Positions 1 through 9,991 of a stretch of 64,000 nucleotides of DNA are shown one piece after another. Source of the DNA: Oceanidesulfovibrio marinus (GTDB lineage: Bacteria > Desulfobacterota > Desulfovibrionia > Desulfovibrionales > Desulfovibrionaceae); assembly GCF_013085545.1 (NCBI RefSeq), contig NZ_CP039543.1, positions 744,001 to 808,000 on the forward strand, written 5' to 3'. The notes under the pieces were generated by a model. The model saw only the letters and a program-made list of their open reading frames with translations, ran no database searches and had not been told where the DNA came from. The translations under genes were made by a program, and so were the position numbers. The number at the start of each line of letters is the position of its first letter. Position 1 is the first letter of the stretch.

Positions 1-3000
1 TCCGGCGGCGAGGTCGTGCTGGATGGTTCGTCCGGCAAGGACTTCTTCTCCCTGGCCTTTCTGACCAATCAGGACCTTGCCGAGAACTCCAACGTGACCT
101 TCACTGCCGTCATCGAGACCACGGACGAGAACGGCGCGCCCATCACCATCGAGAGCAACCAGTTCAGCCTCGACGTCCTGGACGTGAACGGCTCTGATGG
201 CAGTGCTACTCAGAATGTCCAGCTCGGCAGCGATGACGACACATACATCATGCCATCCGACGCCACCGGCCGCATGCACATCGATGGCGGCGCTGGTCGG
301 GATTATCTCGTTGTCCGCGACGGAAACGACATCCTGGAGGGCGGCTCCGGCGGCGACGGCCTGATCGGTGACGCTGGCAACGACGTGTTGTATGGCGGCT
401 CCTCCGGCAGTACTGAGGTGCTCATCGTTAACGGCAACAGTCAGGCCGCGACGGGAGAGCTGGGCGATTGGATTGACGGCGGCGACGGCAATGATTCGAT
501 GTTTTCCGGAGCCGATGATGACATTCTGTTCGGCGGCGACGGCCATGACCTCATTGTTGCAGGCGGCGGCGACGACTGGATCATGGGTGATCTGGACACC
601 TTCAGTTTTAACGGTCGGTGGCAGGATTGGCATTTTGAGGAAGAGACCGTTACCGGGCCCAATGGGGAAACGTCTACCCAGCGGAACCTGATGAATATCA
701 GTCTGGAGAGCACCGACGGAGTCGGCGACGATGTGCTGTACGCCGGCGCGGGCAATGATATGGCCGCGGGCGAAGCCGGGAATGACGCGATCTATCTGGG
801 CAGCGGCGACGACAGAGGGTTGGGCGGTACAGGTTCCGACATCATTCTTGGCGAGGACGGCGACGACGTACTCAGAGGCGACGGTACTCTTGCATATAAC
901 TCCGGCAGCCTGCCAGATGATGATTCTCTCCATGGTGATGATTTTCTGGACGGCGGCGCTGGCGATGACTCGCTCTATGGTGAAGGCGGCAACGACGTTC
1001 TGTATGGCGGGGCCGGCGACGACTACATGCAGGGTGACTCGCTCGATCAGACCACGGCCGGCCGCGATTACCTGGATGGCGAAGACGGCAACGACACCAT
1101 GTTCGGAGCCCAGGGCGACGATACACTCTATGGCGGCGCCGGTAATGACAGACTGGGAGGGGACGCCAACGATCTCTCTGCTGATCTCCACGGCTCCGAC
1201 TACCTGAACGGCGAAGAGGGCGACGACATTCTGCTCGGCCACGGCGGCGATGATACCCTGTACGGCGGCGTCGGCAATGACGATCTGTACGGCGATGGGG
1301 ATGAGGTCGCTGTGAGCGCCCATGGCAACGACACCCTCAACGGCGGCGAGGGCGACGACTATCTCTACGGCGGCGGCGCAGACGACTATCTGTTCGGCGG
1401 TACCGGAAACGACAATATGTACGGCGATGGCGGCATCGCTACCGAGAGCGGTTTCGGTGATGACTTCCTGGACGGCGGGGACGGCAATGACGGCCTTGTC
1501 GGTGGCGGTGGCGACGACATCCTGTACGGCGGCGCAGGCAACGACATACTCAAAGGCGACGACCCGAACGCCTTTACCGAGCTGGCCGGCAACGACTACC
1601 TCGACGGCGGCATGGGCTACGATTACCTCGCCGGCGGCGCTGGCGACGACACGATTTTTGGCGGCGATGGTTACGACGACTTGTACGCCGGCGCCGGCAA
1701 CGACTATCTGGACGGCGGTGCTGGCAACGACTACCTCTTTGCCGACGGTGGCGACAACACCCTGGTAGGCGGCAGCGGCGACGACCAATATGTTGTCACT
1801 GCGGATGCAGGCGTTACGCATATTGCGGACAGTGAAGGAACGTATGACAGGCTTCGGATTGAAGGCGCGACCTTTGCTTCCGTGCGCCTCGGTCTGGGAT
1901 CGCTGCTGATCACCACCGAGGATGGGCGCGAGATCCACCTGGACGACTTCGACCCGGATGATCCGTACGGCAGCAAGACCATCGAGTTCTTCGAGTTCGA
2001 GGACGGCACCTACAGCTATGAGGATCTCGTGGCCAAGGGGCTGGACTTCACCGGCACCCAGGAAGACGACATCATCTATGGTACGGCCCTGGACGATCGC
2101 ATCGTGGCGCTGGAAGGCGATGACGAGCTGTATGGTCTGGCCGGCAACGATACGTTGGACGGCGGCGCCGGAGACGACATCATGGTTGGCGGCGAGGGCG
2201 ACGACACCTACGTGTTCGACTCCGAAGGCGACACGATCGTGGAGGAGGCCGATGCCGGCCGCGACCTGGTGCAGTCCAGCCTGGACCATGCCATTGAGGA
2301 GAACGTCGAGGATCTCACGCTGACCGGAACCGCCGTGATCGGCACCGGCAACGAGCTGGACAACGCCATCACCGGCAATGCCGAGGACAACACGCTGACC
2401 GGTCTGGCTGGAAATGACGACCTGGACGGCGGCGCTGGCATCGACGTTATGATCGGCGGTACGGGCGACGATACGTACCACGTGGACAACGCAGCCGATA
2501 CGGTGACCGAAGTGGCCGGCGAGGGACACGACACCGTCGTCTCCTCCATCACCTGGACGCTGACCGATACTTTCGAGGATCTCACCCTGATCGGTGTGGA
2601 ACATATCGATGGCACGGGTAATGCGCAGGACAATATCCTTCTAGGCAACGAGGGCGACAACACGCTCACAGGATATGCCGGCGATGATCATCTGGACGGC
2701 GGCTGGGGCAAGGACATTCTGATCGGCGGCGCAGGCAACGACTCCTATGTTGTTGATGACAGAGATGATCAGATAACCGAGCTGGCCTCCGGGGGCATCG
2801 ATTCCGTTACCTCCGACGTGGATTGGACCCTTTCCGACAATGTTGAGAACCTGACGCTTCTTGGGAATACGAGCGGTGAGTGGCCGGACGCGCTGAATGG
2901 CACCGGCAACGCCGAAGACAACATCATAATAGGCAACGCTGGCTATAACCACCTGGAAGGTCTAGACGGTGATGACACGCTGGATGGCCGCGCCGGCGGC

Positions 3001-6000
3001 GATGAGATGTACGGCGGCGATGGTGACGATATTATCTACGGCGGTGATGACGCCTCGTATGCCGGCGGCTATGGCGGCCAGAGACTCTATGACAATAGCG
3101 ATGTTATCTACGGCGGCGACGGCAATGATACCATAGACGGCGGCTCGGGCAGTGACGGACTGTTCGGCGATGCAGGCGACGACGTTATCTACGGCGGCGA
3201 CGACGGCATGCTGATTACGGACAGCATGAGCGGCTATGGCGGCGACTACCTGTCGAACGACGACTACATCGAAGGCGGCGCGGGCAACGATATTCTGGAC
3301 GGCGGCTCCGGCAACGATGAGCTGTACGGCGGAACCGGCGCGGACGAACTGTACGGCGGCGATGACGGGCCGCTGAACGCGAGGAATGATGACTACCTGG
3401 ATGGCGGCGAGGGGATCGATATCATGCGCGGCGGGACCGGCGATGACACCTACATCGTCGACGGCGAGATGGAGCTGATACCCCCGAATCCGCCGGAGCC
3501 CGGTTGCGATATCGGCACTGGCGATGATGATCCGGAGCCGACCTATCGCGCCGAGTGGGATACGGTGATCGAGTACGCCGGTGAGGGGTATGACACCATC
3601 TACAGCTCGGTCAGCATGGTGCTGCCGGACAACGTCGAAGAGATCCGCTTCATGGGCGAGGCGGACATCGATGTGGTAGGCAACTCCGACGACAACTACA
3701 TCGCCGGCAATATCGGCAACAACATCATCAACGGCGGCGGTGGCGCCGACCATATGGCCGGCGGCGCAGGCGATGACACGTACTACGTGGACAACGAAGA
3801 CGATGTGGTCGCGGAAAGCGCGAACCAGGGCACGGACACTGTCAAAGCGTACATCGACGGCTACCGTCTCGGTAACAACGTCGAGAACCTCGATCTGACC
3901 AATGGTGTGCAGAACGGCTACGGCAACGCGCTCGACAATCGTATCCGCGGCAACTCGGTCGATAACGTGCTGTACGGCGAGGCCGGCAACGACAGGATCG
4001 CCGGCGCCGGCGGCAATGACCAGCTTTTCGGCGGTGATGGCGACGATATCTACTTCTTTGGTCCGGGTGGCGGCCAGGATGTCGTGTACGACTGGGTCGG
4101 CAATGACAAGGTTGTTCTGACCGGTGGCCTGCTGCCGGATGATATCTCGCTGACCCGTGATGGTTCGGATCTGGTCATTGGCATCAAGGGCAGCGATGAG
4201 ACGCTGACACTGGACGGCTGGCTGACGGGTGACAACTCGGTGCATACGCTGAAGTTCTGCGGCGGGACGTCGTATACGGATGAAGAGATCGACCATTACG
4301 CGAGCGATGAGCCCTTCCTGGCGGTCAATGACCATAACGCTGTCCAGGAAGATGTGCTGACCAGCGTCACAGGCAACGTATTGGCGAATGACGACGATGC
4401 GGACGGTTACGCTACGGCGATTCCCGGCGTGTACGTGGGCGTGTACGGGACGCTGATCCTGGCTGCGGACGGCGCATATACCTACACACTCAACAATGAT
4501 GCTGACTCTGTACAGGCGCTGGCGGAAGGGCAGACCGTTGCCGACGTCTTCTCGTACGACATCGTGAACAACAACCCCTTTGAGCCGAGCACATCCACAG
4601 CCTCGCTGATCATCGATGTTGCCGGCTCGAACGACGCGCCCGAGGCGACGCCGGACGGGCTCACCGTTACCGAAGATTCGGCGCAGGGCGCTGCCGGAAA
4701 CGTGCTCGCCAATGACCACGACTTTGATACAGGCGCCATACTGACTGTGACCAACCCCGGTACACTGGCCGGGCTCTACGGCACACTCACACTCGACGCC
4801 AATGGCGGTTATCACTACGCACTGAATAACGATTTTGCCGAGGTGCAGGCCCTAGCGCAGGGCGAAACACGAAGCGAGGTTTTCTCGTACACCGTGTCTG
4901 ATGGCATAGCCGAGCAGAGCGAATCGCTGATCATCTCCATTGTCGGCGCCAATGACGCTCCGACGACTGTGACGGATACCGCCGCGGTGCAGGAAGATGG
5001 GGTGCTGACCGCTACTGGCAACGTGCTGGCCAACGACGCGGATGTTGATAACGGTACGGTGCTCTCGGTCGCGAGCCCCGGCGCGCTGGACGGTGTGTAC
5101 GGTCAGCTGACGCTGGGGGAAGACGGCGCATACACCTACACGCTGGACAACGATTCGCAGGCTGTGCAGGCGCTGGGCGTTGGCGAGACCGCACAGGAGC
5201 ACTTCTCTTACGCCACGACGGACGGCATTGCGGCCACAGCCGGTGAGTTGACGGTTACCGTGGAGGGCCAGAACGATATTCCGGTTCTGGATGCGCCCAT
5301 CGCAGACCAGACTGTGCAGACCAATACCGATGTCAGCTGGCAGATCCCGGCGGGTACGTTCTCCGACATCGACCAGAACGATACGTTGACCTACTCGGCC
5401 ACACGTGCGGACGGCTCCGCCCTGCCGGAGTGGTTGCAGTTCGATTCGGAGACGCAAACCTTCTCCGGCCACGTTCCTACCGATGCAGAAGGAAGCGTGG
5501 ACATCAAAGTCTTTGCTTCCGATGGGCACGGTGACGACTCCTACGCCTCCGACGTCTTCAGCATCGCCGTTGAACAAGGAGACGACGGCGGATGCGACCA
5601 CGGTGGCCACCACGGCGGCGGCTGTGGCGATCATGGCGGACATCACGGTGGTAGGTGCGGAGATCATGGAGGCGGTCACCATGGTGGTGGCTGCGGCAGC
5701 CACGATGACGGCTGGGGCTGGTTCCCCGGTTGTGGCTGGGGCGGCGATTGGGGTGGTTACTCCGGCGGAGGCTGGGGTGGTTGTGGCGATCATCAAGGCG
5801 GTTGGACCGGAGGATGGAGTGGAAGCCATGGTGGTTATGGCGGAGGCTGTGGCCACTCTGATCCTTGGTATGGAGGTTGGGGAGGAGGCAATAACTCTTC
5901 TTGCGGCAACCATGGTCAGCAGGGATGGTCTGCTCACGACCGGAAAGGTGGATACCCGGCAGCGAAGGATTTTGGTAAGTATTGCGAAGAGTTCGACAAA

Positions 6001-6270
6001 CAGCACGATGGCGATAAAAGCGGATCAAACAGCTTCTTCGCCCGCTGGAAAGCCATGGAACGCGCGCTGGCCGAATGTGAAGCGCCGTATTCCGATAGCT
6101 GGTCCGACGTCCACAAAGGCGCCGACATCGATTGCCTGAACCAGGCCGGCAATGGCTGCATGGGCTCCAAGTATGCCTGGCGGGACGACAAATTCTCCCT
6201 GGCCGCCGGCTGTGGCGCTGATCTGCAGCGGTTCAACGGATTGTCCGAAGGCGTAGCAAAGCTCGGCTAA
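1..6270 (+). CDS. Giant RTX / VCBS-repeat surface or secreted protein (5' partial)
   Basis: The frame is open from base 1, so the true start lies upstream; at least 2,089 codons are visible. From about 230 to 4050 the product is dominated by glycine/aspartate nonapeptides of the GGxGxDxLx type, which in RTX proteins bind calcium and fold after export by a type I secretion system. Three VCBS-type modules with the signature GNVLAND follow (about 4320-5280), then a cadherin-like module with PEWLQFD and SGHVP (about 5280-5575). The C-terminal part (about 5580-5935) is a low-complexity tract rich in His, Gly, Cys and Trp, followed by about 110 ordinary residues. The architecture suggests a large adhesin or matrix protein. 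The downstream HlyD-type adaptor supports type I export. The family assignment is firm; the ligand and exact role are not known. Confidence 0.9.
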   Translation, partial: SGGEVVLDGSSGKDFFSLAFLTNQDLAENSNVTFTAVIETTDENGAPITIESNQFSLDVLDVNGSDGSATQNVQLGSDDDTYIMPSDATGRMHIDGGAGRDYLVVRDGNDILEGGSGGDGLIGDAGNDVLYGGSSGSTEVLIVNGNSQAATGELGDWIDGGDGNDSMFSGADDDILFGGDGHDLIVAGGGDDWIMGDLDTFSFNGRWQDWHFEEETVTGPNGETSTQRNLMNISLESTDGVGDDVLYAGAGNDMAAGEAGNDAIYLGSGDDRGLGGTGSDIILGEDGDDVLRGDGTLAYNSGSLPDDDSLHGDDFLDGGAGDDSLYGEGGNDVLYGGAGDDYMQGDSLDQTTAGRDYLDGEDGNDTMFGAQGDDTLYGGAGNDRLGGDANDLSADLHGSDYLNGEEGDDILLGHGGDDTLYGGVGNDDLYGDGDEVAVSAHGNDTLNGGEGDDYLYGGGADDYLFGGTGNDNMYGDGGIATESGFGDDFLDGGDGNDGLVGGGGDDILYGGAGNDILKGDDPNAFTELAGNDYLDGGMGYDYLAGGAGDDTIFGGDGYDDLYAGAGNDYLDGGAGNDYLFADGGDNTLVGGSGDDQYVVTADAGVTHIADSEGTYDRLRIEGATFASVRLGLGSLLITTEDGREIHLDDFDPDDPYGSKTIEFFEFEDGTYSYEDLVAKGLDFTGTQEDDIIYGTALDDRIVALEGDDELYGLAGNDTLDGGAGDDIMVGGEGDDTYVFDSEGDTIVEEADAGRDLVQSSLDHAIEENVEDLTLTGTAVIGTGNELDNAITGNAEDNTLTGLAGNDDLDGGAGIDVMIGGTGDDTYHVDNAADTVTEVAGEGHDTVVSSITWTLTDTFEDLTLIGVEHIDGTGNAQDNILLGNEGDNTLTGYAGDDHLDGGWGKDILIGGAGNDSYVVDDRDDQITELASGGIDSVTSDVDWTLSDNVENLTLLGNTSGEWPDALNGTGNAEDNIIIGNAGYNHLEGLDGDDTLDGRAGGDEMYGGDGDDIIYGGDDASYAGGYGGQRLYDNSDVIYGGDGNDTIDGGSGSDGLFGDAGDDVIYGGDDGMLITDSMSGYGGDYLSNDDYIEGGAGNDILDGGSGNDELYGGTGADELYGGDDGPLNARNDDYLDGGEGIDIMRGGTGDDTYIVDGEMELIPPNPPEPGCDIGTGDDDPEPTYRAEWDTVIEYAGEGYDTIYSSVSMVLPDNVEEIRFMGEADIDVVGNSDDNYIAGNIGNNIINGGGGADHMAGGAGDDTYYVDNEDDVVAESANQGTDTVKAYIDGYRLGNNVENLDLTNGVQNGYGNALDNRIRGNSVDNVLYGEAGNDRIAGAGGNDQLFGGDGDDIYFFGPGGGQDVVYDWVGNDKVVLTGGLLPDDISLTRDGSDLVIGIKGSDETLTLDGWLTGDNSVHTLKFCGGTSYTDEEIDHYASDEPFLAVNDHNAVQEDVLTSVTGNVLANDDDADGYATAIPGVYVGVYGTLILAADGAYTYTLNNDADSVQALAEGQTVADVFSYDIVNNNPFEPSTSTASLIIDVAGSNDAPEATPDGLTVTEDSAQGAAGNVLANDHDFDTGAILTVTNPGTLAGLYGTLTLDANGGYHYALNNDFAEVQALAQGETRSEVFSYTVSDGIAEQSESLIISIVGANDAPTTVTDTAAVQEDGVLTATGNVLANDADVDNGTVLSVASPGALDGVYGQLTLGEDGAYTYTLDNDSQAVQALGVGETAQEHFSYATTDGIAATAGELTVTVEGQNDIPVLDAPIADQTVQTNTDVSWQIPAGTFSDIDQNDTLTYSATRADGSALPEWLQFDSETQTFSGHVPTDAEGSVDIKVFASDGHGDDSYASDVFSIAVEQGDDGGCDHGGHHGGGCGDHGGHHGGRCGDHGGGHHGGGCGSHDDGWGWFPGCGWGGDWGGYSGGGWGGCGDHQGGWTGGWSGSHGGYGGGCGHSDPWYGGWGGGNNSSCGNHGQQGWSAHDRKGGYPAAKDFGKYCEEFDKQHDGDKSGSNSFFARWKAMERALAECEAPYSDSWSDVHKGADIDCLNQAGNGCMGSKYAWRDDKFSLAAGCGADLQRFNGLSEGVAKLG

Positions 6271-6291
6271 TGCTGCCGGAGGGCGTTAATC

Positions 6292-7473
6292 GTGAAGCGC
6301 CTGTTGATTGGCTGGGAGCTGGGCGGCAACCACGGCCATCTGACGACCTGTCTGCACGTGACCAATGCGCTGCGTGCGAGCTATGACGTTGTTTTTGCTG
6401 TGCGTGATGTTCGCGGCGCCTCCGAGATTCTTGGGGACGCCGCGTTTTCCTATGTGCAGGCGCCGGTTCCGATGTTTCGGAAGTCACGTGCGAGACCGGC
6501 GGCGAACTACTCGGAGATGCTGCTCGGCGAGGGCTATGCGGATTTCGATCTGCTACGTGGACTCGTGCACGCCTGGCTCACCTTGCTGAAGCGGCTCGAA
6601 ATAGACCTGGTCCTTGTCGACCATGCCCCGACGGCGCTTCTGGCGTGCACAATTGCGGATATCCCGGCCATCAACATCGGCAATGGATTTGCGACGCCGC
6701 CGTCAGTCTTCCCCATGCCGTGCATGCGGACATGGGAAGACATCCCGGAAGAGCGTTTGAAGCGGGCCGATGCAGCGGTGAACGAGCAAATTTCCAAGGT
6801 CGCCCGCAGTTTTTCATACACCAGTGACCTGGCGCTGGCTGAGCTGTTCGGCGGCGAAAACCTGCTCACCTGTTTGCCGGAGCTGGACCATTATCCACAG
6901 CGCTCGGGCGGCACGTATGTCGGGGCCATATTCTCTCAGCCGCGAACCCAACGCGTCGATTGGCAAGGCACAGGAGAAGGGCGCGTTCTCGCCTACCTGC
7001 GGCCTGGCGTGCCGGGTTTTCTGAACGCCATGACTGTTCTGCGGGAGTGCAGGGCCGAGGTGGTTGCCCGCATACCGGGAATCACCAGGGCCCAGGCCAG
7101 AAAGCTGGCCGGACCTCGATTGAGGATTGTCCTCTCGCCGACCGATTTCAACCATCTGTTGCAGGATGCGAACGTCATGGTGAGCTACGGCAGCAGCGGC
7201 GTCGTGACCGAGTCCCTACTACGTGGCGTGCCACAGCTGATCCTGGCCAAGGTTGTTGAGCAGCACATGTTGGCGTTGCGCGTGGCCGAGTGGGGCGGCG
7301 TCGCTGCCAGAGAAGACAGAAGCGCCGAGCGGTTGAGTGCAGACTTGTCAGCCCTGCTGAACGACCAGGAATGTAGACGATCTGTCCAGGATTTTGCACA
7401 GCGGAATCAAGAATATTCTCCTGAAAACGCAGTTGAAAAGATAGCTAGCACAGTCAAGGCGATACTTTCATGA
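6292..7473 (+). CDS. GT-B fold glycosyltransferase (GT1/GT28-like)
   Basis: This 393-residue protein begins at a GTG with GGAGGG about 9 bases upstream. The N-terminus (GWELGGNHGHLT) has the glycine/histidine-rich first loop of nucleotide-sugar glycosyltransferases. The C-terminal half has SYGSSGVVTESLLRGVPQ followed by EQHMLALRVAEWGG, the donor-binding pattern of the GT1/GT28 superfamily. No signal peptide or membrane helix is evident, so it should act in the cytoplasm. It lies 21 bases after the RTX gene and overlaps the secretion adaptor gene by four bases (ATGA). This suggests co-expression and perhaps glycosylation of the RTX protein or of a surface polymer; that role is inference. The sugar donor and acceptor cannot be told from sequence. 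Confidence 0.75.
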   Translation: MKRLLIGWELGGNHGHLTTCLHVTNALRASYDVVFAVRDVRGASEILGDAAFSYVQAPVPMFRKSRARPAANYSEMLLGEGYADFDLLRGLVHAWLTLLKRLEIDLVLVDHAPTALLACTIADIPAINIGNGFATPPSVFPMPCMRTWEDIPEERLKRADAAVNEQISKVARSFSYTSDLALAELFGGENLLTCLPELDHYPQRSGGTYVGAIFSQPRTQRVDWQGTGEGRVLAYLRPGVPGFLNAMTVLRECRAEVVARIPGITRAQARKLAGPRLRIVLSPTDFNHLLQDANVMVSYGSSGVVTESLLRGVPQLILAKVVEQHMLALRVAEWGGVAAREDRSAERLSADLSALLNDQECRRSVQDFAQRNQEYSPENAVEKIASTVKAILS

Positions 7474-8840
7474 AAGCGGAAAAGCTCTTCGCCAGCGATG
7501 CCGATCCCATGGATTTCTTTCCACCGATCCTGCGCCTCACCGATCGGCCTCCCAATCCGTTGGGACGAACTATCCTCTGGGTTCTGCTTGGTTTGATAAT
7601 ATTTTTGATTCTTTGGGGAATGCTCGGACATTTGGACATCGTGGCGGTAGCCGAAGGCAAGCTCATCCCGGAATCGTATCTCAAGATCGTCCAACCCTCC
7701 GAGGCTGGCATTCTCAAGGAGATTCTGGTCAAGGAAGGGGAGAAGGTGCAGGCCGGGCAGATTCTCATGCGGATGGACCCCTATATCGGCGATGCCGAGG
7801 CGAAAGCCATCAGGCTCGAGCTCCAGCGCAAGCGGCTCAACCTGCGGCGCATCGAAGCGGAGCTGGCCGGCGAGGAGTTCATTATCAATCCGGAAGACCC
7901 GCAACGCATCGCCAAGGACGTGCATTCCCAGTTTCGCGCGAACCGGGCGGCGCTCAACGCCACCCTGGCGGAAGAGCAGACACGTCTGGCCAAGGCCCGT
8001 CAGGAGCTGGCAGCAGCAGAGCAGGTGCGCGCCAAGCTCGATGCGACACTGCCGTATTACCATGAGCAGGATGCGGCATATCAAAAGCTGGCCAAGGATA
8101 ACTATGTTTCGCCCATTGCCGCGTCGGACAAGCATCGCGAAGTGATCGAGAAGGAGCAGGAGCTCAAGACGCAGCTTTATTTGATCGCCTCGGCCAATGC
8201 CAGTGTGGCGCAGTCCGAAAAACGATTGGCCCAGCTCGAGTCCGATTATCGGAAGAAGTTGAATGCGGAGCGGGACGAGTTGGAAGGACAGCTGGACAAG
8301 CTGACCCAGGAGCTGGCCAAGCAAACCCACAAGCAGGGGCTGCTGGAGCTCAAGGCGCCGCAGGACAGCGTGGTCAAGGATCTCGCGACCCATACTGAAG
8401 GCACTGTCGTGCAGCCGGGCACCGTGCTCCTGACCCTGGTGCCACAGGACGAGCCGCTGCGGGCTGAGGTCTGGGTTTCAAATGATGACATCGGCTTTGT
8501 CCGAAAAGGGCAGCCGGTCAAGCTGAAGTTCGCCGCCTTTCCCTTCCAGAAGTACGGCATGGCGGAAGGAACCGTGCTCCGCGTGAGCGCAGACGCTGCC
8601 GATGAGAGCACCAACGGCAACGGCGCCGCCGGTACGGATCAGCAGCCGACAGGCAAGCCGTTGGTTTACAAGGCGCTTGTGGCCTTGGAGACCAAACGCC
8701 TCGTCCAGGACGGGATCTCGTACGAGCTGACGGCCGGCATGCAGACAAATGCCGAGATCATGCTCGGCTCACGCACCGTGGCCGAGTATCTCCTCTCGCC
8801 TATCCAAAAGGCGTGGCACGAGGCGGGCCGGGAGCGGTAG
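7470..8840 (+). CDS. HlyD-family type I secretion periplasmic adaptor
   Basis: The 456-residue product has a short cytoplasmic N-terminus and one membrane helix at about residues 28-48. Next comes a lipoyl/biotinyl-like half motif (IVQPSEAGILKEILVKEGE), a long charged coiled-coil region (about 110-280), a second lipoyl half (LKAPQDSVVKDL) and a beta-barrel C-terminus (PGTVLLTLVPQ, VWVSNDDIGFV). This is the membrane fusion protein that links the inner-membrane ABC transporter to the outer-membrane channel. The start overlaps the glycosyltransferase stop (ATGA). The partner ABC ATPase and TolC-like channel are not in this window, so they lie upstream or elsewhere. The natural substrate is probably the RTX protein of the same operon. 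Confidence 0.92.
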   Translation: MKAEKLFASDADPMDFFPPILRLTDRPPNPLGRTILWVLLGLIIFLILWGMLGHLDIVAVAEGKLIPESYLKIVQPSEAGILKEILVKEGEKVQAGQILMRMDPYIGDAEAKAIRLELQRKRLNLRRIEAELAGEEFIINPEDPQRIAKDVHSQFRANRAALNATLAEEQTRLAKARQELAAAEQVRAKLDATLPYYHEQDAAYQKLAKDNYVSPIAASDKHREVIEKEQELKTQLYLIASANASVAQSEKRLAQLESDYRKKLNAERDELEGQLDKLTQELAKQTHKQGLLELKAPQDSVVKDLATHTEGTVVQPGTVLLTLVPQDEPLRAEVWVSNDDIGFVRKGQPVKLKFAAFPFQKYGMAEGTVLRVSADAADESTNGNGAAGTDQQPTGKPLVYKALVALETKRLVQDGISYELTAGMQTNAEIMLGSRTVAEYLLSPIQKAWHEAGRER

Positions 8841-8897
8841 CGCCCGAATAGAAAAGTACATTCGGTCCCGCGAAGGGGCTATTCTGCGGATTTCTAA

Positions 8898-9416
8898 TCA
8901 TTCCTCGCCAAGCCGCTCAATCGTCTTCCTGATCGCATCGCTTTCCAGACGCAGTTCTCTCTCGACATCTCGGCGTTGTTCGAGCAGGCCGGCGATGATG
9001 CGGTTTGGGTTCTTGCCACTAGGAACAAGAACCGACGGGCGGAGTTCGTAACCCATGTTCTTCAAGTCGTCCCACAACACTGGTTGTGCGAAGCCATCGA
9101 TAGCCGTTCTGTTCTTGTAGGCATCGACGATCGAGGCGCCGAGATCCGCATTGAAAACATCGTCGACCTTTGCCGTGTTTGATGGAGGACCTTCCGCGTA
9201 GATGCACAGCACATTGTCGTGGATTGGGGCAGGGCGGAGAATAACGATGGCGAACCCGATGGCGACTTTTTTGAAGATTTTCAGCGGCAGGGCGATAACC
9301 GCATCGAGCTGGCCGGAGCGAGCAACCTCCTCACGCCAAGGGCGGCCGAGTCGATTGTTCATTCCTAATATCTTCCTTTCCATGATCATAACAGCCCGGC
9401 CCCGATTGGGATTCAA
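8898..9416 (-). pseudogene. Remnant of a type I restriction-modification DNA methylase (HsdM-like)
   Basis: Read on the minus strand, this stretch encodes a C-terminal piece of an N6-adenine DNA methylase. GRAVMIM is followed by a block ending QLDAVIALPLKIFKKVAIG and FAIVILRP, which corresponds to the segment after the NPPY catalytic motif in HsdM proteins. A helical tail with many Glu and Arg follows. The open frame extends to 9647, but residues upstream of about 9416 show no methylase similarity, and the SAM-binding and NPPY motifs are absent. No HsdS or HsdR gene is nearby. It is read as a decayed fragment next to the left border of the genomic island, perhaps left by an earlier insertion. 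Confidence 0.6.
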
Positions 9417-9733
9417 GCGTATATACAGGTCCGGGAGGACCGACGTACATAAGGGCCACGCATCCGTCGGCCTGGGGGGCTGGTACGACGAGACCGACGC
9501 TGGTTGCCGCCGAAAGGCGGGCTGAAGGGCCCTTCGGCCGTTCATATTGTGGCCCTGGTCGGTGCGTACGCGGCTGTAGTGTTTCAGGTGACTATCCAAA
9601 GATCTTTTTAAATTTACTCCACCGTCTCGTACATCTCCCACAGCCAAATTTGGGGGAGCATTTGTAACCCTATCGTCGGTCCGGCCGGGATGCCGGGTAT
9701 GATCGCCAGGTTAGGAATAGGTTAGGAAAAGGA

Positions 9734-9766
9734 AAAGGGTTCCAGCACAACACGCTGGAACCCTTT
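9734..9766 (-). terminator. Intrinsic terminator, probably the original tRNA-Ser terminator
   Basis: A perfect 13-bp inverted repeat (AAAGGGTTCCAGC, 7-base loop, GCTGGAACCCTTT) is followed on the minus strand by TTTTCC. It lies just outside the left attachment repeat. This is where the transcript of a minus-strand tRNA-Ser would have ended before the island inserted. Confidence 0.7.
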
Positions 9767-9774
9767 GTATTTAT

Positions 9775-9793
9775 CTGGCGGAGAGGGTGGGAT
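9775..9793. other. Left attachment site (att) of the tRNA-Ser genomic island
   Basis: The 19 bases CTGGCGGAGAGGGTGGGAT are identical to 28585-28603, which covers the 3' end of tRNA-Ser(CGA) including the encoded CCA. No tRNA body flanks this copy, so it is the displaced 3' fragment typical of integrase-mediated insertion into a tRNA gene. The two copies bound about 18.8 kb that holds an integrase gene next to the tRNA and the whole CRISPR-Cas system. Confidence 0.85.
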
Positions 9794-9863
9794 CCTCGTT
9801 GCCAGGAAGGAAAAGCTTTACTTCTCAGAGTGTTAAGTACACTGCTCAAAAATGAAATGTAAC

Positions 9864-9914
9864 GTGTTTCTGTAACACTTTCAAGAGAGCACAAGCTGAC
9901 ATTATAGAGTGCTC
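9864..9914 (+). promoter_or_regulatory. Possible cas operon control region with two inverted repeats
   Basis: Upstream of cas3 there is GTGTT-N5-AACAC (9864-9878), and GAGCAC (9887-9892) pairs with GTGCTC (9909-9914). The second repeat brackets a TTATAG -10-like hexamer at 9902-9907. No convincing -35 hexamer was found. The symmetry suggests a protein-binding site or operator, but no regulator is identified. Confidence 0.35.
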
Positions 9915-9991
9915 AGGTCGTCCTCAAGATTCTTACTCGACAGTTCAAGTAGGAAACGCAGCGCGAATGAGGTGAACCCACAACCTAAATC

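Noticed and set aside
2962-4815. 617-codon open frame opposite the RTX gene
   Set aside because: It mirrors the GC-rich nonapeptide repeats and has no ribosome site or family similarity.
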